Shown here: positions 63,279 to 64,000 of the stretch, in pieces | Layout: the number at the start of each line of letters is the position of its first letter | Numbering within the stretch: the first letter of the stretch is position 1 | Assembly: GCA_013398295.1 (NCBI GenBank) | Contig: VZSF01001068.1 | Location: 159,265 to 223,264 of the forward strand | Direction of reading: 5' to 3' | Source of the DNA: Chionis minor | Lineage: Eukaryota; Chordata; Aves; Charadriiformes; Chionididae | DNA: 64,000 nt | Notes under the pieces: generated by a model | Seen by the model: the letters and a program-made list of their open reading frames with translations, nothing else | What the model was told of the DNA's origin: nothing | The model's database searches: none | Translations under genes and position numbers: made by a program

Positions 63279-64000
63279 GTGAGTGACTATGAACAGCCTT
63301 AGCAAAAAAAGAAAAAAGGGGGCTACTTAATCATCCTGAAGAGAAACTAGGTATTTTAGAGAGTTTGGAAATTAATTTTCAGTGTCTTGCTTTGGGTTTC
63401 TCTGTTTTTAACACTGCAGCTAACTTGATTTATGAGCAAAGCGTCTCCTCGTAGAATGTGAGTTTGTAGGCGGTAGCTGAAGTTGATAGGAACAGGAGAA
63501 TGTACCGTGTACTTCATAGTCTCTGTTATTAGAGAGTACACAAGAAATGAAGCTCCTAATTCATGGTGAAACAGAAAGACTTTTCAAGTCTATAGATGAC
63601 CATGTTAAAAAGAAACGCCCCTTCCTCCCTTCTCTCAGATTAGCTTTAAAAACTGCCGTTGTTCCGTTTCCCTTCTGCCCTGAGTGGAAGCTGGGTTTCC
63701 TGCCCAGCATAAACCGGGAAGTCCTCTGCAGCGAGAAATGCTGCTGGACTTCTCCAGCAGAGGACAGAGTTCAGTACCTTGCTGTGGACACACGTGTTCT
63801 TAAGAAACAAGCCCCATGGATTGGACACTACCTAAACAGCTGCCAGAAGCAGGTGCTTGGAACATAGTCTGACGAGAAAATGCATTTGTGCTCCCATAAC
63901 AAATTCCTGCAATCTCTTCGTTTAATAAGTGGTTGCTCCTGACACACCGTTTTTTGGACTACGATGAGTTTTCATTTGACTGGGCAAATAAAACAGGGGC
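63279..64000 (+). other. GARRE1: Start of the next GARRE1 intron
   Basis: The sequence after the donor at 63,279 holds no exon continuing GARRE1. The 106-codon ORF at 63,547-63,867 is not similar to GARRE1. A nested inverted repeat at 63,721-63,765 is the only structure I see. Confidence 0.85.

Overview
This is vertebrate nuclear DNA with no prokaryotic or viral gene organisation. Long non-coding stretches are broken by short exons with GT/AG borders, CpG-rich blocks and decayed retroelements. Two relics match the CR1 LINE family, interspersed repeats are sparse and introns are fairly compact. This points to a sauropsid, most likely a bird. I cannot name the species.

The one gene I can support is the 5' part of GARRE1 (granule associated Rac and RHOG effector 1, formerly KIAA0355), on the + strand. 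A CpG island at about 19.8-20.8 kb, broken by a 328-base assembly gap, is the likely promoter and non-coding first exon. A long first intron of about 28 kb follows. Exon 2 (about 48,996-50,335) carries an AUG-rich 5' UTR and the first 165 codons. Five more coding exons (58,738-58,944; 61,369-61,509; 61,793-61,888; 62,006-62,167; 63,120-63,278) are all in phase 0 with intact splice sites. Together they encode the first 420 residues of a protein of about 1,070 residues. The rest lies beyond the window.

From 1 to about 19.8 kb I find no protein-coding exon. The window opens in the edge of another CpG island whose gene lies off the left end. This region also holds an isolated CpG-rich block next to a 25-bp minisatellite, a 34-bp tandem repeat, an old CR1 fragment that still shows the reverse-transcriptase catalytic box, and a possible frameshifted relic of a Myb/SANT-like (NAIF1/Harbinger-type) ORF.

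Inside GARRE1, intron 1 has a 41-bp minisatellite, a probable MIR SINE, a degenerate repeat cluster and a pair of facing octamer motifs. Intron 2 has a second CR1 fragment (3' end) and a CpG-island-like block. I see no CRISPR array, tRNA, rRNA or complete mobile element. I found no convincing new biological system. The most useful leads are the AUG-rich leader of GARRE1, the hidden promoter sequence in the gap, and the unexplained CpG-rich blocks.
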